Notes: generated by a model from the sequence alone, not told the origin. 64,000 nucleotides of DNA from Mycobacterium colombiense (GCF_001953985.1 NZ_MBEI01000079.1:186001-250000); one strand, 5' to 3'. Positions 21,301 through 31,050 are shown, counted from the stretch's first letter. Program-made: numbers and translations.

Positions 21301-22482
21301 ATGACGACGTCGGTGATCGTTGCTGGAGCACGGACCCCCATCGGCAAGCTGATGGGTTCGCTGAAGGACTTTTCCGCCAGCGATCTGGGGGCCATCGCGA
21401 TCGCGGGCGCGCTGGAAAAGGCCAATGTGCCGGCCACCGCGGTCGACTACGTGATCATGGGCCAGGTGCTGACCGCCGGGGCCGGCCAGATGCCGGCGCG
21501 CCAGGCGGCCGTCGCGGCCGGCATCGGCTGGGACGTTCCGGCGCTGACAATCAACAAGATGTGTCTGTCCGGCATCGACTCCATCGCGCTGGCTGACCAG
21601 CTCATTCGCGCCGGGGAGTTCGACGTGGTGGTGGCCGGCGGCCAGGAGTCGATGACCAAGGCGCCGCACCTGCTGATGGACAGCCGCTCGGGCTACAAGT
21701 ACGGCGACGTGACGGTGCTGGACCACATGGCCTACGACGGCCTGCACGACGTGTTCACCGACCAGCCGATGGGCGCGCTCACCGAGCAGCGCAACGACGT
21801 CGACAAATTCACCCGGCAGGAGCAGGACGAGTTCGCTGCGCGGTCCCACCAGAAGGCGGCCGCGGCCTGGAAGGACGGCGTCTTCACCGACGAGGTGGTG
21901 CCGGTCAACATCCCGCAGCGCAAAGGTGATCCGCTGCAGTTCACCGAGGACGAGGGCATCCGCGCCAACACCACCGCCGAATCGCTGGCCGGCCTCAAGC
22001 CGGCATTCCGCCGCGACGGCACCATCACCGCCGGTTCGGCCTCGCAGATCTCGGATGGCGCGGCCGCCGTCGTGGTGATGAGCAAGGCCAAGGCCCAGGA
22101 AATGGGGGTGAGCTGGCTGGCCGAGATCGGCGCGCACGGCGTGGTGGCCGGACCGGACTCCACCCTGCAGTCGCAGCCGGCGAACGCGATCAAGAAGGCG
22201 CTCGGCCGTGAGGGCATCTCCGTCGACCAGCTCGACGTGATCGAGATCAACGAGGCGTTTTCCGCGGTGGCGCTGGCGTCGACCCGCGAACTGGGCGTGA
22301 ACCCCGACCTCGTCAACGTCAACGGCGGCGCGATCGCGGTCGGGCACCCCATCGGGATGTCCGGGGCGCGGATCACGCTGCATGCCGCCCTGGAGTTGTC
22401 ACGACGCGGCTCCGGATACGCCGTGGCGGCGCTGTGCGGTGCCGGCGGGCAGGGCGACGCCCTGATTCTGCGCGCCGGTTAG
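21301..22482 (+). CDS. fadA4: Acetyl-CoA C-acetyltransferase (thiolase)
   Basis: 393 residues, full-length thiolase. Nucleophile Cys in NKMCLSGIDSIAL (near residue 89), His in GGAIAVGHPIGMSGAR and the second catalytic Cys in ALCGAGGQGDALIL. It condenses or cleaves acetoacetyl-CoA and short 3-ketoacyl-CoAs. ATG 21301 follows TTAGGAGATTGTC, a clear ribosome site. Same order as Rv1322A-Rv1323. Confidence 0.96.
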   Translation: MTTSVIVAGARTPIGKLMGSLKDFSASDLGAIAIAGALEKANVPATAVDYVIMGQVLTAGAGQMPARQAAVAAGIGWDVPALTINKMCLSGIDSIALADQLIRAGEFDVVVAGGQESMTKAPHLLMDSRSGYKYGDVTVLDHMAYDGLHDVFTDQPMGALTEQRNDVDKFTRQEQDEFAARSHQKAAAAWKDGVFTDEVVPVNIPQRKGDPLQFTEDEGIRANTTAESLAGLKPAFRRDGTITAGSASQISDGAAAVVVMSKAKAQEMGVSWLAEIGAHGVVAGPDSTLQSQPANAIKKALGREGISVDQLDVIEINEAFSAVALASTRELGVNPDLVNVNGGAIAVGHPIGMSGARITLHAALELSRRGSGYAVAALCGAGGQGDALILRAG

Positions 22483-22662
22483 CCAGAGCTCGGGGCCGTC
22501 GCCGACGTTGCTGGCACGACGCGCCGATGTCGGATTGTGATCTTCGTCATATTTGCCGATCACGACCCCTTTCGGTGAGCTTTTTCGCCGGGTGGAGTCG
22601 CGGTCTGAGTGCCGCCGTGACCGGGTGGATGGGTAGCCCATCCGCATGACAAACTTGACGGC

Positions 22663-23577
22663 GTGACACGTCCGCGACCTTCTATCGGCCCCGCCCTGGC
22701 TGGTGCGGTCGATCTCTCCGCTCTCAAGCAGCGGCCCCAGCCCGCGGGCCCTCCTGGAGGACCCGCGCCGTCGGCGGCCGAGGGTGACACCGGGATCATC
22801 GCGGTCACCGAGGCCAACTTCGAGGCCGAGGTGCTGCTGCGGTCCGAGGAAGTGCCCGTCGTCGTGCTGCTGTGGTCACCGCGCAGCGACGCGTGTGTCC
22901 AGCTGCTCGACACGTTCGCCGGCCTGGCGGCCCAGGACAACGGCAAGTGGTCGTTGACGACGGTCAACGTCGATGTCGCGCCCCGGGTCGCGCAGATCTT
23001 CGGTGTCGACGCGGTCCCGACGGTGGTGGCGCTGGCCGCCGGCCAGCCGATATCGAGTTTCCAGGGAATGCAGCCGGCCGAACAGCTGCGCGGCTGGTTG
23101 GATCAGATCCTCTCGGCGACCGCCGGAAAGCTCAAGGGCGCAACGGGTTCCGGCGAGCCCGAGGAGGTCGACCCCGAGGTGGCGGCGGCGCGGCAACAGC
23201 TGGAAGACGGCGACTTCGAGGCGGCCAAGGCGTCGTACCAGTCGATCCTGGACGCCAACCCGGCCAACGCCGAAGCCAAGGGCGCGATTCGCCAGATCGA
23301 ATTCCTCACGCGCGCAACCGCGCAACGCCCGGACGCCGTCGCCGTCGCCGACGCCGCGCCCGGTGACATCCAAGCCGCCCTGGCGGCGGCCGACGTCCAG
23401 ATCCTCAATCAGGATGTCGGCGCCGCCTTCGATCGCCTGATTGCCTTGGTGCGCAGCACATCCGGGGACGACCGCACTTTGGTGCGGACCCGGCTGGTCG
23501 AGCTCTTCGAACTGTTCGACCCGGCCGATCCCGAGGTTGTCGCCGGACGGCGCAACCTCGCCAACGCGCTGTACTGA
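22663..23577 (+). CDS. Thioredoxin-fold protein with TPR-like C-terminus (CnoX/YbbN type)
   Basis: 304 residues from GTG 22663, the length of Rv1324. Residues about 45-150 form a thioredoxin fold (VPVVVLLWSPRSDACVQLLD, then FGVDAVPTVVALAAGQPI with the cis-Pro). The CxxC site is reduced to a single Cys in SPRSDAC, so it is unlikely to be a disulfide oxidoreductase. Residues about 165-300 are helical repeats (ARQQLEDGDFEAAKASYQSI) like the YbbN chaperone-holdase. Likely a co-chaperone for stressed proteins (inference from the family). It ends 4 nt from the convergent glgB stop. Confidence 0.88.
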   Translation: MTRPRPSIGPALAGAVDLSALKQRPQPAGPPGGPAPSAAEGDTGIIAVTEANFEAEVLLRSEEVPVVVLLWSPRSDACVQLLDTFAGLAAQDNGKWSLTTVNVDVAPRVAQIFGVDAVPTVVALAAGQPISSFQGMQPAEQLRGWLDQILSATAGKLKGATGSGEPEEVDPEVAAARQQLEDGDFEAAKASYQSILDANPANAEAKGAIRQIEFLTRATAQRPDAVAVADAAPGDIQAALAAADVQILNQDVGAAFDRLIALVRSTSGDDRTLVRTRLVELFELFDPADPEVVAGRRNLANALY

Positions 23578-23581
23578 CGCC

Positions 23582-25777
23582 TTACTCGGGCTCGAGCCAC
23601 AGCGCCGACGTGGGCGGCAGCACCAGCAGCGCCGACGCCGGCCGGCCGTGCCACGGGTCCTCGGTGGCGTCCACGCCGCCCATGTTGCCGATCCCCGAAC
23701 CGTTGTAGGCGGTCGCATCGGTGTTGAGCACCTCGCGCCAGCGACCGGCCGACGGCAGGCCCAGTCGGTATCCGCCGTGCTCGGCGCCGGCGAAGTTGAA
23801 CACACATGCCATCACCGAGCCGTCCTTGCCATAGCGCAGGAAGCTCAACACGTTGTTGCCCGAGTCGTTGGCGTCGATCCAGGAGTAGCCGTCGGGCACG
23901 GTGTCCTGGCTCCACAACGCCGGGTGACTGCGATAGATGTTGTTGATGTCGCCGATCAGGCGCAGGACCCCGTTGGAGAACCCCTGCTCGTCGAGCTGCC
24001 ACCAATCCAGGCCGCGCTCCTCGGACCACTCGGCACGCTGCCCGAATTCCTGTCCCATGAACAGCAATTGCTTGCCCGGGTGCGCCCACTGGTAGGCGAG
24101 CAGGCTACGCAGACCGGCCGCCTTGACGTGATTGTTGCCCGGCATCCGGCCCCACAGCGTGCCCTTGCCGTGCACCACCTCGTCGTGGCTGATCGGCAGC
24201 ACGTAGTTCTCGCTGAACGCGTAGAGCATCGAGAACGTCATCTCGTGGTGGTGAAAACTACGATAGATCGGATCGCGGCTGATGTAGTCGAGCGTGTCGT
24301 GCATCCAGCCCATGTTCCATTTCATCGAAAAGCCCAGGCCGCCAAGGTTGGTCGGCCGCGTCACCCCGGGCCACGAGGTTGACTCTTCGGCGATGGTGAC
24401 GATGCCCGGGGCGGTCTTGTGCACCGTCGCGTTCATCTCCTGCAGGAACTGCACGGCCTCCAGATTCTCGCGGCCGCCGTAGATGTTGGGGGTCCAGCCG
24501 CCTTCGGGGCGTGAGTAATCCAGGTAGAGCATCGACGCGACCGCGTCCACCCGCAGGCCGTCGATGTGGAACTCCTCGAGCCAGAACAGCGCGTTGGCTA
24601 CCAGGAAGTTACGGACCTCCCGGCGACCGAAGTCGAATACGTAAGTGCCCCAATCGAGTTGCTCGCCGCGCTTCGGGTCGGAGTGCTCGTAGAGCGGCGT
24701 GCCGTCGAACCGGCCCAGCGCCCACGCGTCCTTGGGGAAGTGCGCCGGCACCCAGTCCACCAGCACGCCGATGCCGGCCCGGTGCAAGGCGTCGACCAGG
24801 GCGCGGAACTCGTCCGGCGTGCCGAAGCGCGACGTCGGTGCGTAGTACGACGTCACCTGGTAGCCCCACGATCCGGCGAACGGGTGCTCGGCGACCGGCA
24901 GCAGCTCGACGTGGGTGAACCCGTGTTCCACCACGTAATCCGTCAGTTCACGGGCCAACTGCCGGTAATTGAGCCCGGGACGCCAGGAACCCAGGTGAAC
25001 CTCGTAGGTGCTCATCGGCTCGAACACCGGATTGCGCTGCGCGCGTTCGGTCATCCAGGCGGCGTCTTCCCACGTGTACTGGCTGCGCGTGACCCGCGAG
25101 GCGGTGTGCGGCGGCACCTCGGTGGCGAACGCCATCGGGTCGGCCCGCTCGGTCACGACGCCGTCGGCGCCGTGCACGCGGAACTTGTACAGCCCGTCGA
25201 TGGGGAACCCAGGCCAGAACAGCTCCCAGACACCCGATGAGCCCAGGGCCCGCATCGGGGCTTCGCTGCCGGTCCAACCGTTGAACTCACCGATCAGGTT
25301 GATGCCCTTGGCGTTTGGCGCCCACACCGCGAACGACACGCCGTTCACCACACCGTCGGCCGTGGTGAACGAGCGGGGATGTGCGCCAAGGACTTCCCAG
25401 AGCCGCTCGTGGCGTCCCTCCCCGAACAGGTGCAGGTCGACCTCGCCCAGCGTCGGCAGGAAGCGGTACGCGTCGGCGATGACGTGCGGCTCGGCACCCT
25501 CGTAGGTGATCTGCAGCCGGTAGTCGATCAGGTTGACGAACGGCAACACGACGGCGAAGAGGCCGGATTCGATGTGCTGCATCGGGAAGCGGTCGTCACC
25601 GACCAGCGCGACGACTTCGGCCGCGTGCGGCCGGTACGCCCGGATGACGGTGTGATCACCGTATTCGTGGGCGCCCAGAATGCTGTGGGGGTTGTGGTGG
25701 GTGCCAGCGACCAGGCGCGACAGGTCGGCCGGATCGGGCGCCAAGTGTGTCCGAGCGAGTTGGTCGGCTTGGCTCAT
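23582..25777 (-). CDS. glgB: 1,4-alpha-glucan branching enzyme
   Basis: 731 residues, GH13. Introduces alpha-1,6 branches into glycogen and the GlgE-made glucan. N-terminal CBM48-type modules (about 1-230) with SFAVWAPNAKGINLIGEFNG precede a TIM barrel with nucleophile Asp in HIDGLRVDAVASM, acid Glu in IVTIAEES and transition-state Asp in PISHDEVVHG. ATG 25777 gives the exact length of the M. tuberculosis enzyme and has GGAGGTGAAAGGGAC before it. An ATG 27 nt earlier overlaps the glgE stop as ATGA and could also be used. Operon with glgE. Confidence 0.96.
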   Translation of the reverse strand: MSQADQLARTHLAPDPADLSRLVAGTHHNPHSILGAHEYGDHTVIRAYRPHAAEVVALVGDDRFPMQHIESGLFAVVLPFVNLIDYRLQITYEGAEPHVIADAYRFLPTLGEVDLHLFGEGRHERLWEVLGAHPRSFTTADGVVNGVSFAVWAPNAKGINLIGEFNGWTGSEAPMRALGSSGVWELFWPGFPIDGLYKFRVHGADGVVTERADPMAFATEVPPHTASRVTRSQYTWEDAAWMTERAQRNPVFEPMSTYEVHLGSWRPGLNYRQLARELTDYVVEHGFTHVELLPVAEHPFAGSWGYQVTSYYAPTSRFGTPDEFRALVDALHRAGIGVLVDWVPAHFPKDAWALGRFDGTPLYEHSDPKRGEQLDWGTYVFDFGRREVRNFLVANALFWLEEFHIDGLRVDAVASMLYLDYSRPEGGWTPNIYGGRENLEAVQFLQEMNATVHKTAPGIVTIAEESTSWPGVTRPTNLGGLGFSMKWNMGWMHDTLDYISRDPIYRSFHHHEMTFSMLYAFSENYVLPISHDEVVHGKGTLWGRMPGNNHVKAAGLRSLLAYQWAHPGKQLLFMGQEFGQRAEWSEERGLDWWQLDEQGFSNGVLRLIGDINNIYRSHPALWSQDTVPDGYSWIDANDSGNNVLSFLRYGKDGSVMACVFNFAGAEHGGYRLGLPSAGRWREVLNTDATAYNGSGIGNMGGVDATEDPWHGRPASALLVLPPTSALWLEPE

Positions 25778-25800
25778 GTCCCTTTCACCTCCGGTCCGTT

Positions 25801-27900
25801 TCATCGCCTGCGTAGCAGTGTCATTCGTGCTTCATGCGGTATGAGTGGCATGTTGATGATGTGCGCGACCGCCTGCCCGGGGTCGAGCCGGACGTAATTG
25901 GCCTGGCCCCATTGGAATTCCTGGCCGGTGATCTCGTCGCGCACCCAAAAGCGCTCGTATGGCTCCATACCCAAAGCGGCCATATCTAAAAACAGTGTCG
26001 CCTCCTCGGCGCCGTACGCGTTGAGCGTCACCACCACCAACACGCAGTCGCCGGTCGCCGGGTCGAACTTGGAATAGGCGAGCAATGCCTCGTTGTCCAC
26101 GCTGTGGAAATGGATCGTGCGCATCTGCTCCAGGGCGGGATGCAGCCGGCGAATTGCGTTGAGCTGCGTGATGAATGGCTCGAGCGACCGGCCTTCGGCC
26201 AGCGCGCCCGCGAAATCGCGGGGCCGCAACTCGTACTTCTCCGAGTCCAGGTACTCTTCGCTGCCCTCGCGCACCGCTCGGTGTTCGAACAGTTCGTAGC
26301 CCGAGTACACGCCCCACGCCGGCCCCATGGTCGCCGCCAGCACCGCGCGGATGGCGAACATGCCGGGCCCGTTGTGCTGCAGGATCGCGTGCAGGATGTC
26401 GGGGGTGTTGACGAACAGGTTGGGCCGGCGGAAGTCGGCGAGGTTGGCGATGTCGTTGCCGAATTCGGTCAGCTCCCACTTCGCCGTGCGCCAGGTGAAG
26501 TAGCTGTAGGACTGGGTGAACCCCAGTTTGGCCAGGCCGTACTGCCGGGCGGGCGGCGTGAAGGCCTCGGACAAGAACAGCACGTCGGGGTCGATGGCCT
26601 TGACCGTGGCGATCAGCCAGGCCCAGAAGTCCGGCGGCTTGGTGTGCGGGTTGTCGACGCGAAAGAACTTGACGCCGTGGTCCATCCAGTGCCGGACCAC
26701 CCGCAGCACCTCGTCGTAGAGGCCGGCCGGGTCGTTGTCGAAATTGATCGGATAGATGTCCTGGTATTTCTTCGGCGGGTTTTCCGCGTAAGCGATGGTG
26801 CCGTCGGGCAATTCGGTGAACCAGTTGCGATGGTCGCGCGCCCAGGGGTGATCGGGTGCGCACTGCAGCGCCAGGTCCAGCGCCACCTCCATGCCCAGCT
26901 CGCGCGTCGCGGCGACGAAGGCGTCGAAGTCGTCGATGGTGCCCAGATCCGGATGCACGGCATCGTGGCCGCCCTCGTCGCTGCCGATCGCCCAGGGCGA
27001 TCCCACATCTCCGGGGGCGGCGGTGGGGGAGTTGTTGCGGCCCTTGCGATGTACCTTGCCGATCGGGTGGATGGGCGGCAGGTAGACCACGTCGAATCCC
27101 ATTGCCGCGATGCGCGGAAGCTGGGCGGCGGCCGTGGCGAAGGTGCCGTGCACGGGGTTGCCCTCGGCGTCCCACCCGCCGGTCGACCGGGGAAACATCT
27201 CGTACCAGGAGCCGAACCGGGCCAGTGGCCGGTCCACCCAGACGCCGTGCTGCTCACCCCGGGTGACCAGATCGCGCAACGGGTAGTCGGCCAGGATTTC
27301 CTCGATCGCCGGTCCCAGCGCCAGCGCGGTCCGGGTCACCGGGTCGCCTGGCTTGCGCAACGCGGTTGCGGCGGCCAGTAGCGGTTCGCGCAGTGCGCGC
27401 GGCACGCCCGTCGCCGCGCGCTCGAACAGTCCCGCACCGACCAGAAGATCGTTGGACAGTTCGGTCTCGCCCTGACCGGCGTCCAGCTTGGCGATCACCC
27501 CGTGGCGCCACGAATGAATCGGGTCGCCCCACCCGTCGACCCGGAACGTCCACAACCCGACCTGATCGGGGGTGAACTGACCATGGAAAACGTATGGCTC
27601 CAGGCCCATCGTCATCGGCAGCAGCAGCGGTTTGATCCGTTGCTGGTCCACCTTGCCGTCGCGTTCGGTCACCGGCTTTTCCGGGGCCTGAACCGCCTTG
27701 ACGCGACGCGTCTCGGTTACCTGCGGATAGCCGGGCCCGAGGTAGCGCACGACCAAGGTCGCCGCGACCGCCTCGTGGCCTTCTCGCCATACCGCGGCGC
27801 TGACCGGCACCACTTCGCCGACCACGGCTTTCGCGGGATACGCGCCACAGGAAACGACCGGCTGGACGTTATCGATCTCGACACGACCGGGCACCACCAC
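25801..27900 (-). CDS. glgE: Maltosyltransferase GlgE (alpha-1,4-glucan:maltose-1-phosphate maltosyltransferase)
   Basis: 699 residues, GH13_3. Extends linear alpha-1,4-glucan using maltose-1-phosphate, which is toxic if it builds up. The barrel shows GFDVVYLPPIHPIGKVHRKG, catalytic Asp in KFFRVDNPHTKP and Glu in VLFLSEAFTPP, then GYELFEHRAV. GTG 27900 is the first usable start: reading upstream in frame I find no ATG, GTG or TTG in the next 30 or so codons. The M. tuberculosis protein has a slightly longer N-terminus. First gene of the glgE-glgB pair, divergent from glgP. Confidence 0.96.
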   Translation of the reverse strand: MVVPGRVEIDNVQPVVSCGAYPAKAVVGEVVPVSAAVWREGHEAVAATLVVRYLGPGYPQVTETRRVKAVQAPEKPVTERDGKVDQQRIKPLLLPMTMGLEPYVFHGQFTPDQVGLWTFRVDGWGDPIHSWRHGVIAKLDAGQGETELSNDLLVGAGLFERAATGVPRALREPLLAAATALRKPGDPVTRTALALGPAIEEILADYPLRDLVTRGEQHGVWVDRPLARFGSWYEMFPRSTGGWDAEGNPVHGTFATAAAQLPRIAAMGFDVVYLPPIHPIGKVHRKGRNNSPTAAPGDVGSPWAIGSDEGGHDAVHPDLGTIDDFDAFVAATRELGMEVALDLALQCAPDHPWARDHRNWFTELPDGTIAYAENPPKKYQDIYPINFDNDPAGLYDEVLRVVRHWMDHGVKFFRVDNPHTKPPDFWAWLIATVKAIDPDVLFLSEAFTPPARQYGLAKLGFTQSYSYFTWRTAKWELTEFGNDIANLADFRRPNLFVNTPDILHAILQHNGPGMFAIRAVLAATMGPAWGVYSGYELFEHRAVREGSEEYLDSEKYELRPRDFAGALAEGRSLEPFITQLNAIRRLHPALEQMRTIHFHSVDNEALLAYSKFDPATGDCVLVVVTLNAYGAEEATLFLDMAALGMEPYERFWVRDEITGQEFQWGQANYVRLDPGQAVAHIINMPLIPHEARMTLLRRR

Positions 27901-28121
27901 TCCGTTCCGATTGTGTGCGGCCGATCCCGCGGTGTGCTCCGTGCGGAATGCCGCTCGTCGGGAAACTTCCTGTCGTGGGGAAAATTTCTGTGTGGGGAAG
28001 CATCGTTGCGACCCCGATAACTACCCGATACCCACCCTAGTCTTCGGTCACACACCGGCGGGGAAAAGCGGCCCTTCCCGCCGCAGTGCGCGGGCCGGGA
28101 ACCTCAGTAAGGTAGGAACGC
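27901..28121. other. Divergent promoter region of glgE-glgB and glgP
   Basis: 221 nt between the divergent starts of glgE and glgP. It must hold both promoters. GTAGGAACGC just before the glgP start is its probable ribosome site. No clear palindrome was found. Confidence 0.5.
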
Positions 28122-30764
28122 GTGAAAGCCCTCCGCCGGTTTACCGTCCGTGCTCACCTTCCGGAGCGCCTGACCGCGCTGGACCAGCTGTCGACCAACC
28201 TGCGGTGGTCGTGGGACAAACCCACCCAGGAGCTTTTCGCGACCATCGACCCCGAGCTCTGGGAGCGGTGCGGCAGCGATCCGGTGGCGTTGCTGGGCGC
28301 GGTGAATCCGGCGCGGCTCGACGAGCTTGCGATGGACGAGGCTTTCCTGGGCCGGCTCGACGCGCTGACCGCCGATCTGAACGATTACCTGAGCCGCCCG
28401 CTGTGGTACCAGCAGCGGCAGGAGCAGGGCGCCGAAATGCCGGCCGCGGTCGCTTACTTCTCGATGGAGTTCGGCATCGCCGAAGTGCTGCCCAACTACT
28501 CCGGTGGCTTGGGCATCCTCGCCGGCGACCACCTGAAGTCCGCGTCGGATCTGGGCGTGCCGCTGGTGGCGGTGGGGCTCTACTACCGGTCCGGCTACTT
28601 CCGCCAGTCGCTGACCGCCGACGGCTGGCAGAACGAGACGTACCCGTCGCTGGACCCGCAGGGCCTGCCGTTGCGGCTGTTGACCGATGCGACCGGCGAG
28701 CCCGCGCTGGTCGAGCTGATGCTGCCCGACTCCGCGCAGCTGCACGCCCGCATCTGGGTCGCGCAGGTGGGCCGGGTTCCGCTGTTGTTGCTGGATTCCG
28801 ACGTCCCGGAGAACGAGCACGATCTGCGTAGCGTCACCGACCGGCTGTACGGGGGCGACCAGGAACACCGGATGAGGCAGGAGATCCTGGCCGGCATCGG
28901 CGGGGTGCGGGCGATCCGTGCCTTCACCGACATCCACGGCCTACCCGCACCCGAGGTGTTCCACATGAACGAGGGCCACGCGGGTTTCCTCGGAGCGGAA
29001 CGCATCCGCGAGTTGATGACCGGTCCGGGATTGGACTTCGACACCGCGCTGACCGTGGTGCGCTCCAGCACGGTGTTCACCACCCACACCCCGGTGCCGG
29101 CCGGCATCGACCGGTTCCCCATCGAGATGGTGCGGCTGTACTTCGACGACCATGCCGGCGATGAGGCGGAATCCGGCGAGAAGGCCGCGACCTCTGATGG
29201 CACGCCGGTGTTGTTGCCCGGCGTGCCGACGGCCCGCATCCTGGCGCTCGGCGCCGAGGACGACCCCACCAAGTTCAACATGGCGCACATGGGTCTGCGG
29301 CTGGCCCAGCGCGCCAACGGTGTGTCGTCGCTGCACGGCCGGGTGAGCCGGTCGATGTTCAACGAACTGTGGCCCGGCTTCGACGCGAGTGAGGTGCCGA
29401 TCGGCTCGATCACCAACGGAGTTCACGCGCGCACGTGGGCGGCGCCGCAGTGGCTGCAGCTGGGTCGTGAGCTGGCCGGGTCGGATTCGTTCAGCGATCC
29501 GGGGGTTTGGCTGCGCCTCAAGCAGGTTGACGCGGGCCACCTGTGGTGGATCCGCTCGCAGCTGAGGTCCCTGCTAGTCGACGACGTCCGGCAGCGGCTA
29601 CGTCGCTCCTGGCTGGAACGGGGCGCCTCAGACGCCGAATTAGGTTGGATCGCAACGGCATTCGACCCTGAGGTGCTGACCATCGGGTTCGCTCGGCGGG
29701 TGCCGACCTACAAGCGGCTGACGCTGATGCTGCGTGATCCGGATCGGCTGGAACAGCTGCTGCTCGACTCGGAACGGCCGATCCAGTTGATCGTCGCCGG
29801 GAAGTCGCACCCGGCCGATGACGGCGGCAAGGCGCTGATCCAGCAGGTGGTGCGTTTTGCCGACCGGCCCGCGGTGCGCCACCGCATCGCGTTTCTGCCC
29901 GACTACGACATGTCCATGGCGCGGCTGCTGTATTGGGGCTGCGACGTGTGGCTGAACAACCCGCTGCGGCCGTTGGAGGCTTGTGGCACTTCGGGAATGA
30001 AGAGCGCACTCAACGGCGGGCTGAACCTGTCCATCCGCGATGGCTGGTGGGACGAATGGTACGACGGCGAAAACGGTTGGGAGATACCGTCTGCCGACGG
30101 CGTGGCCGACGAGGACCGGCGCGACGACCTGGAGTCCAGCGGGCTCTACACACTGCTGGAAGAGGCTGTGGCCCCGAAGTTCTACGAACGCGACGAACAC
30201 GGCGTGCCGCCGCGCTGGATCGAAATGGTGCGCCACACGGTGCAGACGCTCGGTCCGAAAGTGTTGGCGTCGCGCATGGTGCGCGACTACGTCGAGCAGT
30301 ACTACACGCCCGCCGCGCAGTCGCTGCGCAAGACGATCGCACCCGCCGACGACGCGGGGGGCGGCGGCGAGTTCGGCGCCGCCCGTGAGCTGGCCGCCTA
30401 CCGCCGGCGCGCCCACGATGCCTGGCCCAAGATCGTCATCACCGACGTAGACAGCACCGGCCTGCCGGACAGCCCCGTGCTCGGCTCCAAGCTGACCCTG
30501 ACCGCCACCGTGCAACTGGCCGGCCTGGCGCCCGACGAGGTCACCGTCCAGGCGCTGGTGGGCCGCGTCGACTCCAGCGATGCGCTGCTGGACCCGATCA
30601 CCGTCGAGATGTCCTACACCGGCACCGCCGAGGGCGGCAACCAGGTCTTTTCGACGACGACCCCGCTGCCGCTGGCGGGATCGGTCGGCTACACCGTGCG
30701 CGTGCTGCCGCGCAACCCGATGCTGGCCGCCAGCAACGAGCTCGGCCTGGTCACGCTGGCCTAA
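28122..30764 (+). CDS. glgP: Glycogen/maltodextrin phosphorylase (alpha-glucan phosphorylase)
   Basis: 880 residues, GT35. Releases glucose-1-phosphate from alpha-1,4-glucan ends. The N-terminal domain (LTALDQLSTNLRWSWDKPTQ) is the DUF3417-type start of the bacterial phosphorylases that differ from E. coli GlgP. PAAVAYFSMEFGIAEVLPNY and GGLGILAGDHLKSASDLGVP follow. The pyridoxal-phosphate Lys lies in EACGTSGMKSALNGG. The last 120 residues form a separate beta-rich tail (LPDSPVLGSKLTLTATVQLA). GTG start. In M. tuberculosis dinG is the next gene; here a 10.7 kb block intervenes. Confidence 0.96.
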   Translation: MKALRRFTVRAHLPERLTALDQLSTNLRWSWDKPTQELFATIDPELWERCGSDPVALLGAVNPARLDELAMDEAFLGRLDALTADLNDYLSRPLWYQQRQEQGAEMPAAVAYFSMEFGIAEVLPNYSGGLGILAGDHLKSASDLGVPLVAVGLYYRSGYFRQSLTADGWQNETYPSLDPQGLPLRLLTDATGEPALVELMLPDSAQLHARIWVAQVGRVPLLLLDSDVPENEHDLRSVTDRLYGGDQEHRMRQEILAGIGGVRAIRAFTDIHGLPAPEVFHMNEGHAGFLGAERIRELMTGPGLDFDTALTVVRSSTVFTTHTPVPAGIDRFPIEMVRLYFDDHAGDEAESGEKAATSDGTPVLLPGVPTARILALGAEDDPTKFNMAHMGLRLAQRANGVSSLHGRVSRSMFNELWPGFDASEVPIGSITNGVHARTWAAPQWLQLGRELAGSDSFSDPGVWLRLKQVDAGHLWWIRSQLRSLLVDDVRQRLRRSWLERGASDAELGWIATAFDPEVLTIGFARRVPTYKRLTLMLRDPDRLEQLLLDSERPIQLIVAGKSHPADDGGKALIQQVVRFADRPAVRHRIAFLPDYDMSMARLLYWGCDVWLNNPLRPLEACGTSGMKSALNGGLNLSIRDGWWDEWYDGENGWEIPSADGVADEDRRDDLESSGLYTLLEEAVAPKFYERDEHGVPPRWIEMVRHTVQTLGPKVLASRMVRDYVEQYYTPAAQSLRKTIAPADDAGGGGEFGAARELAAYRRRAHDAWPKIVITDVDSTGLPDSPVLGSKLTLTATVQLAGLAPDEVTVQALVGRVDSSDALLDPITVEMSYTGTAEGGNQVFSTTTPLPLAGSVGYTVRVLPRNPMLAASNELGLVTLA

Positions 30765-31050
30765 CTGCTCGACAACGAGCCAAAGTCGGTGAAGCGCGGT
30801 CAACGTGATGTATTGGGCTCGCGCGCAACGGTTTTCGCGACCAGTCGCGGCTGGCGCCGCTCGGCGGCGTTGAGGGCAACGTGAGGTATCCAGTGGTGCC
30901 GGCCGGATAGGAGCCGTGCTCAGCCGCGCGTCGGCCGGCGCTTGTTAATTTTCACAACAGTAATTAGGAGATTTTCGAACTCAGCACGGGCGCTTGAGCG
31001 ACAATTGCGACGCGGTCAGAGTCGCAACTGCCTCACAGTGGAGGTGCGCC
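30765..31050. promoter_or_regulatory. Upstream region of the cAMP/lipid-signalling operon
   Basis: 286 nt. It has an AT-rich segment near 30945-30980 (TTAATTTTCACAACAGTAATTAGGAG) suited to a promoter, then a perfect inverted repeat TTGCGAC-n9-GTCGCAA at 31005-31027. That repeat is 23 nt before the ATG and just ahead of the GGAGGTG ribosome site, so it could be an operator or an mRNA hairpin controlling translation. Confidence 0.5.
31005..31027 (+). promoter_or_regulatory. Inverted repeat in the 5' untranslated region of the fusion gene
   Basis: TTGCGAC (31005-31011) and GTCGCAA (31021-31027) are exact reverse complements separated by 9 nt. It sits between the AT-rich promoter-like segment and the ribosome site of the MFS-cNMP-patatin gene. 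Confidence 0.45.

Noticed and set aside
21220..22383. N-terminal extension of the epimerase frame to 542 residues
   Set aside because: Antisense to fadA4; the epimerase family begins at ATG 21219 with 154 residues.
25778..25804. Upstream glgB start overlapping the glgE stop as ATGA
   Set aside because: The 731-residue start at 25777 matches the M. tuberculosis length and has a strong ribosome site; the earlier ATG remains only a secondary option.
30945..30965. Possible CRP site around TTGTTAATTTTCACAA in the operon leader
   Set aside because: The half-sites are 4 nt apart, not the 6 nt of the TGTGA-n6-TCACA consensus, and one half is poor.
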